This document shows, piece after piece, positions 61,316 to 64,000 of a DNA stretch of 64,000 nucleotides; within the stretch, counting starts at the first letter, position 1, and each line of letters begins with the position of its first letter. The translations under genes were made by a program, and so were the position numbers. The DNA is from Hyphomicrobiales bacterium (GTDB lineage Bacteria; Pseudomonadota; Alphaproteobacteria; Rhizobiales; Rhizobiaceae). A model generated the notes under the pieces. That model made no database searches and was not told where the DNA came from. It saw nothing but the letters and a program-made list of their open reading frames with translations. Location of the stretch: NCBI GenBank assembly GCA_900466945.1, contig UBNV01000010.1, forward strand, positions 186,001 through 250,000, given 5' to 3'.

Positions 61316-62112
61316 ACAAGGCTCTGACCCGTCTCTACTTTACTCTGATCGGCATCTTCCTCGCCGCCCCCATCGTCGTTGTCGCGGGCGTCTCTGTGAA
61401 TGCCAAGCAGAGCCTGAACTTTCCGCCCCAGGGCTTTTCGCTTGCCTGGTACGGCGCGATCTTCACCGATCCAGGCTGGCGCGCGGCCTTCTTCGCCTCG
61501 GTCATCCTGGCGCTTCTGGCCGCAGCTCTTGCGGTGGCCATTGCGCTCCCACTCGCCTGGTTCCTCTGGCGGCGGCTTGCCCCCTGGGCGCAGGTGTTCC
61601 AGCTGCTGGGCATCGCACCTTTCACGCTGCCGCCCGTCATTACGGCGCTGGGGCTCCTCACTTTCTGGGCCGCGACCGGCTTCTATGGCCAGCCCTGGAC
61701 GGCCGTCATCAGCCACGCGATCTTCTTCGTCACACTGCCGCTGGTGACCCTGTCGCTCGGTTTCTCGGCGATCGACCGCTCGCTGGTCGAGGCGGCTGCC
61801 ACCATGGGTGCCGACGACCGGACAATCTTCCGCACGGTCGTGCTGCCGCTGATCGCGCCCTATCTCGTCTCCGGCTATGCCTTCGCCTTCGTGCTGTCGC
61901 TCAACGAATACATCGTCGCCTATATGACGGTCGGTTTCGTGATGGAGACACTGCCGATCAAGATCTTCAACGCGTTGCGCTACGGCTATACGCCGGTCAT
62001 GGCTTCGGTGACGATTCTCTTCGTGGCCATCGCCGCTACCGTCTTCGGCCTGGTGGCGCGCTTCGGCGACCTACCGAAACTGCTCGGGGCGAATGCCGAC
62101 GATCGCAGCTGA
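61312..62112 (+). CDS. ABC transporter permease (PotC-like)
   Basis: A 266-residue permease with six helices, including IGIFLAAPIVVVAGVSVNA near the N-terminus, and an EAA loop reading LVEAAATMGADDRTIFRTVVLPLI. It is the PotC-like partner of the preceding permease. ATG 61312 overlaps its stop; a longer frame that runs back to 60415 is a shadow within the PotB-like gene. It is the last gene of the operon; no strong terminator is visible in the 117 bases that follow. Confidence 0.92.
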   Translation: MNKALTRLYFTLIGIFLAAPIVVVAGVSVNAKQSLNFPPQGFSLAWYGAIFTDPGWRAAFFASVILALLAAALAVAIALPLAWFLWRRLAPWAQVFQLLGIAPFTLPPVITALGLLTFWAATGFYGQPWTAVISHAIFFVTLPLVTLSLGFSAIDRSLVEAAATMGADDRTIFRTVVLPLIAPYLVSGYAFAFVLSLNEYIVAYMTVGFVMETLPIKIFNALRYGYTPVMASVTILFVAIAATVFGLVARFGDLPKLLGANADDRS

Positions 62113-62229
62113 TGGACTGATGTCAGCGGTGATCCTGAAAAATCATTGATGACCGGGTTTTGAGCGATCGCCATGGGAAGTTGGTGTTGCCATGGATGAT
62201 CGTCGGCACCACCGAGGAGCCGGCTATCC

Positions 62230-64000
62230 TCAACTGTTTCGCAGGCGACCTTCCAGCAGGTCAAGCACGGAGCGGGCGGCGTCCATCACATTGGTGCCGG
62301 GGCCGAAGACGGCGGAGACGCCGCTTGCGAGCAGGAAGTCATAATCCTGGCGCGGAATGACCCCGCCGACGACGACTATCACGTCGTTTGCGCCCTTGGT
62401 CCTCAGCGCCTCGACCAGCTGCGGGGCGAGCGTCTTATGGCCGGCGGCGAGGGAAGACATTCCAACGACCTGGACCTTGTTGGCGACGGCAAGATCGGCT
62501 GCTTCCTCCGGCGTCTGGAAGAGGGGGCCAGCGACCACATCGAAACCGATATCGCCGAAGGCGGAGGCGATGACCTTCGCGCCGCGATCGTGGCCATCCT
62601 GGCCGAGCTTGGCGATCAGGATGCGCGGCTTGGACGCGGCTTTGCCGTAATCCTTGAGGCGGGTCGAGAGCGTCTCCATTTCCGGATCGCCTTCGTAGGC
62701 TTTGCCGTAGATGTCATGCACGACTTCGGGGACGGCGACGTGATCGCCGAAGACGGCGCGCATGGCATCCGAGATCTCGCCGACGGTCGCGCGGGCGCGC
62801 GCGGCGTCGACGGCCGCTTCTAGAATGTTGCCTTGACCTGTCTTGGCGACCTCGGTCAGCCTGGCGAGCGTTTCGCTGACCCGCTTCGGATCCCGCTGGC
62901 GGCGCGTCTGCTCGATGCGCTTGATCTGGGAGAGGCGGACGGCGGTGTTGTCGATCTGGAGGATGTCTATCGGCTCCTCGTTTTCGAGGCGGTACTTGTT
63001 GACCCCAACGATAACCTCTTCGGCGCGGTCGACGGCGGCCTGGCGACGGGTCGCGGCCTCCTCGATCAGGCGCTTCGGCAGGCCGTCATCGACAGCCTTG
63101 GTCATGCCGCCCAGCCGCTCGATCTCCTCGATCAGCGCCCAGGCCTTCTCGGCCATGTCATTGGTCAGGCTCTCGACGTAGTAGGAGCCGGCAAGGGGGT
63201 CGACGACCTTGGTGACGCCGGTTTCGTGCTGCAGGATCAGCTGCGTGTTGCGGGCAATGCGGGCGGAGAATTCCGTCGGTAGCGCAATTGCCTCGTCAAA
63301 GGAGTTTGTGTGCAGCGACTGGGTGCCGCCAAGCACGGCGGACATCGCTTCAAACGCGGTGCGGACGATGTTGTTGTAGGGGTCCTGTTCGGCGAGCGAC
63401 ACGCCCGAGGTCTGGCAATGGGTGCGCAGCATCAGGCTCGACGCCTTCTTCGGCTCGAATTCCTGCATGATGCGGGTCCAGAGCAGGCGGGCGGCGCGCA
63501 GCTTGGCTGCCTCCATGAAGAAGTTCATCCCGATGGCAAAGAAGAAGGACAGGCGGCCGGCAAACTCGTCAACGTTCAGGCCCTTGGCGATGGCGGCACG
63601 GACATACTCGCGACCATCGGCCAGCGTGAATGCCAGCTCCTGCACCAGCGTCGCGCCGGCCTCCTGCATGTGATAGCCGGAGATCGAGATCGAGTTGAAC
63701 TTCGGCATCTCCTTCGCCGTGTATTCGATGATGTCGGCAATGATCCGCATCGAGGGCTCGGGCGGGTAGATATAGGTGTTGCGGACCATGAACTCCTTGA
63801 GGATGTCGTTCTGGATGGTCCCTGACAGCTTGTCGCGCGAGACACCCTGTTCCTCGCCGGTGACGATGAAATTGGCGAGGATCGGGATGACGGCGCCGTT
63901 CATGGTCATCGAGACGGAGATGGCTTCGAGCGGGATACCGTCGAACAGGATCTTCATGTCCTCGACGCTGTCGATCGCCACACCCGCCTTGCCGACATCG
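62230..64000 (-). CDS. scpA: Methylmalonyl-CoA mutase, partial (N-terminus outside window)
   Basis: About 589 residues from a frame that is open to the window edge; the family length is about 712, so the first 120 or so residues are missing. The catalytic TIM-barrel part has [55 protein letters not shown] and [15 protein letters not shown]. The C-terminal B12-binding domain has [15 protein letters not shown] (the DxHxxG cobalamin ligand) and [12 protein letters not shown]. It interconverts methylmalonyl-CoA and succinyl-CoA, linking propionyl-CoA and odd-chain compounds to the TCA cycle. Known in rhizobia also as bhbA. Convergent with the ABC operon. Confidence 0.95.
   Translation of the reverse strand, partial: DVGKAGVAIDSVEDMKILFDGIPLEAISVSMTMNGAVIPILANFIVTGEEQGVSRDKLSGTIQNDILKEFMVRNTYIYPPEPSMRIIADIIEYTAKEMPKFNSISISGYHMQEAGATLVQELAFTLADGREYVRAAIAKGLNVDEFAGRLSFFFAIGMNFFMEAAKLRAARLLWTRIMQEFEPKKASSLMLRTHCQTSGVSLAEQDPYNNIVRTAFEAMSAVLGGTQSLHTNSFDEAIALPTEFSARIARNTQLILQHETGVTKVVDPLAGSYYVESLTNDMAEKAWALIEEIERLGGMTKAVDDGLPKRLIEEAATRRQAAVDRAEEVIVGVNKYRLENEEPIDILQIDNTAVRLSQIKRIEQTRRQRDPKRVSETLARLTEVAKTGQGNILEAAVDAARARATVGEISDAMRAVFGDHVAVPEVVHDIYGKAYEGDPEMETLSTRLKDYGKAASKPRILIAKLGQDGHDRGAKVIASAFGDIGFDVVAGPLFQTPEEAADLAVANKVQVVGMSSLAAGHKTLAPQLVEALRTKGANDVIVVVGGVIPRQDYDFLLASGVSAVFGPGTNVMDAARSVLDLLEGRLRNS

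Overview
The window is GC-rich, densely packed DNA from an alphaproteobacterium, most likely a member of the Rhizobiaceae (Rhizobium/Agrobacterium/Sinorhizobium-like). The evidence is the gene content: a pcaDCHGB operon under PcaQ, thuAB-like genes, a fused iolCJ gene, a DUF982 protein, a RpiR-type inositol regulator, and a short palindromic intergenic repeat of rhizobial style. I see no rRNA, tRNA, CRISPR array, insertion sequence or prophage. The region reads as an accessory carbon-catabolism and sensing block, not as a mobile island. The first gene (MlrC-like) and the last (methylmalonyl-CoA mutase) are cut by the window edges.

Layout. 1-5.3 kb: MlrC-like fragment, MFS transporter, CutC, a membrane GGDEF-EAL protein and a secreted DUF922 protein. 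5.3-13.5 kb: the protocatechuate branch of the beta-ketoadipate pathway, with pcaFJI (-) beside pcaR (+) and pcaQ (-) divergent from pcaDCHGB (+); both regulators have recognisable operators. 13.5-16.8 kb: a minus-strand group of LysR, FAD oxidoreductase, DUF3429 membrane protein, ECF sigma factor and a tiny zf-HC2 anti-sigma candidate. 16.9-20.9 kb: dabB-dabA, a DAB-type inorganic carbon accumulation system, next to the divergent LysR gene and a perfect palindrome.

21-35 kb is sensory. An orphan sugar-binding protein is divergent from a methyl-accepting chemoreceptor. A DctB/DctD-type sigma-54 two-component system precedes a tctCBA tricarboxylate transporter with two copies of a palindromic operator and a sigma-54 promoter candidate. 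Convergent to it lies a TctD/TctE-type system co-transcribed with its own periplasmic binding protein. 35-40.5 kb: a TupA-like ATP-grasp protein, a stand-alone EAL phosphodiesterase, an orphan treY and a DUF982 protein.

40.5-44.6 kb: a LacI regulator and PfkB kinase divergent from a thuA/thuB-like pair, with two LacI-type operators between them. 44.7-52.7 kb: myo-inositol catabolism (idhA, iolR, iolCJ, iolD, iolE, a small membrane protein, iolB) with two similar candidate IolR sites. 52.8-55.8 kb: DUF3833 protein, HI0933-type flavoprotein and an aminotransferase. 55.8-62.1 kb: a LysR gene divergent from an agmatinase-family ureohydrolase and a polyamine-type ABC transporter, suggesting use of a guanidino compound. 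62.2 kb to the end: methylmalonyl-CoA mutase.

The strongest candidates for further attention are the dab operon with its LysR palindrome, the doubled operator and sigma-54 architecture at tctCBA with a GAFPGA-variant activator, and the repeated pairing of lone binding proteins with signalling receptors.
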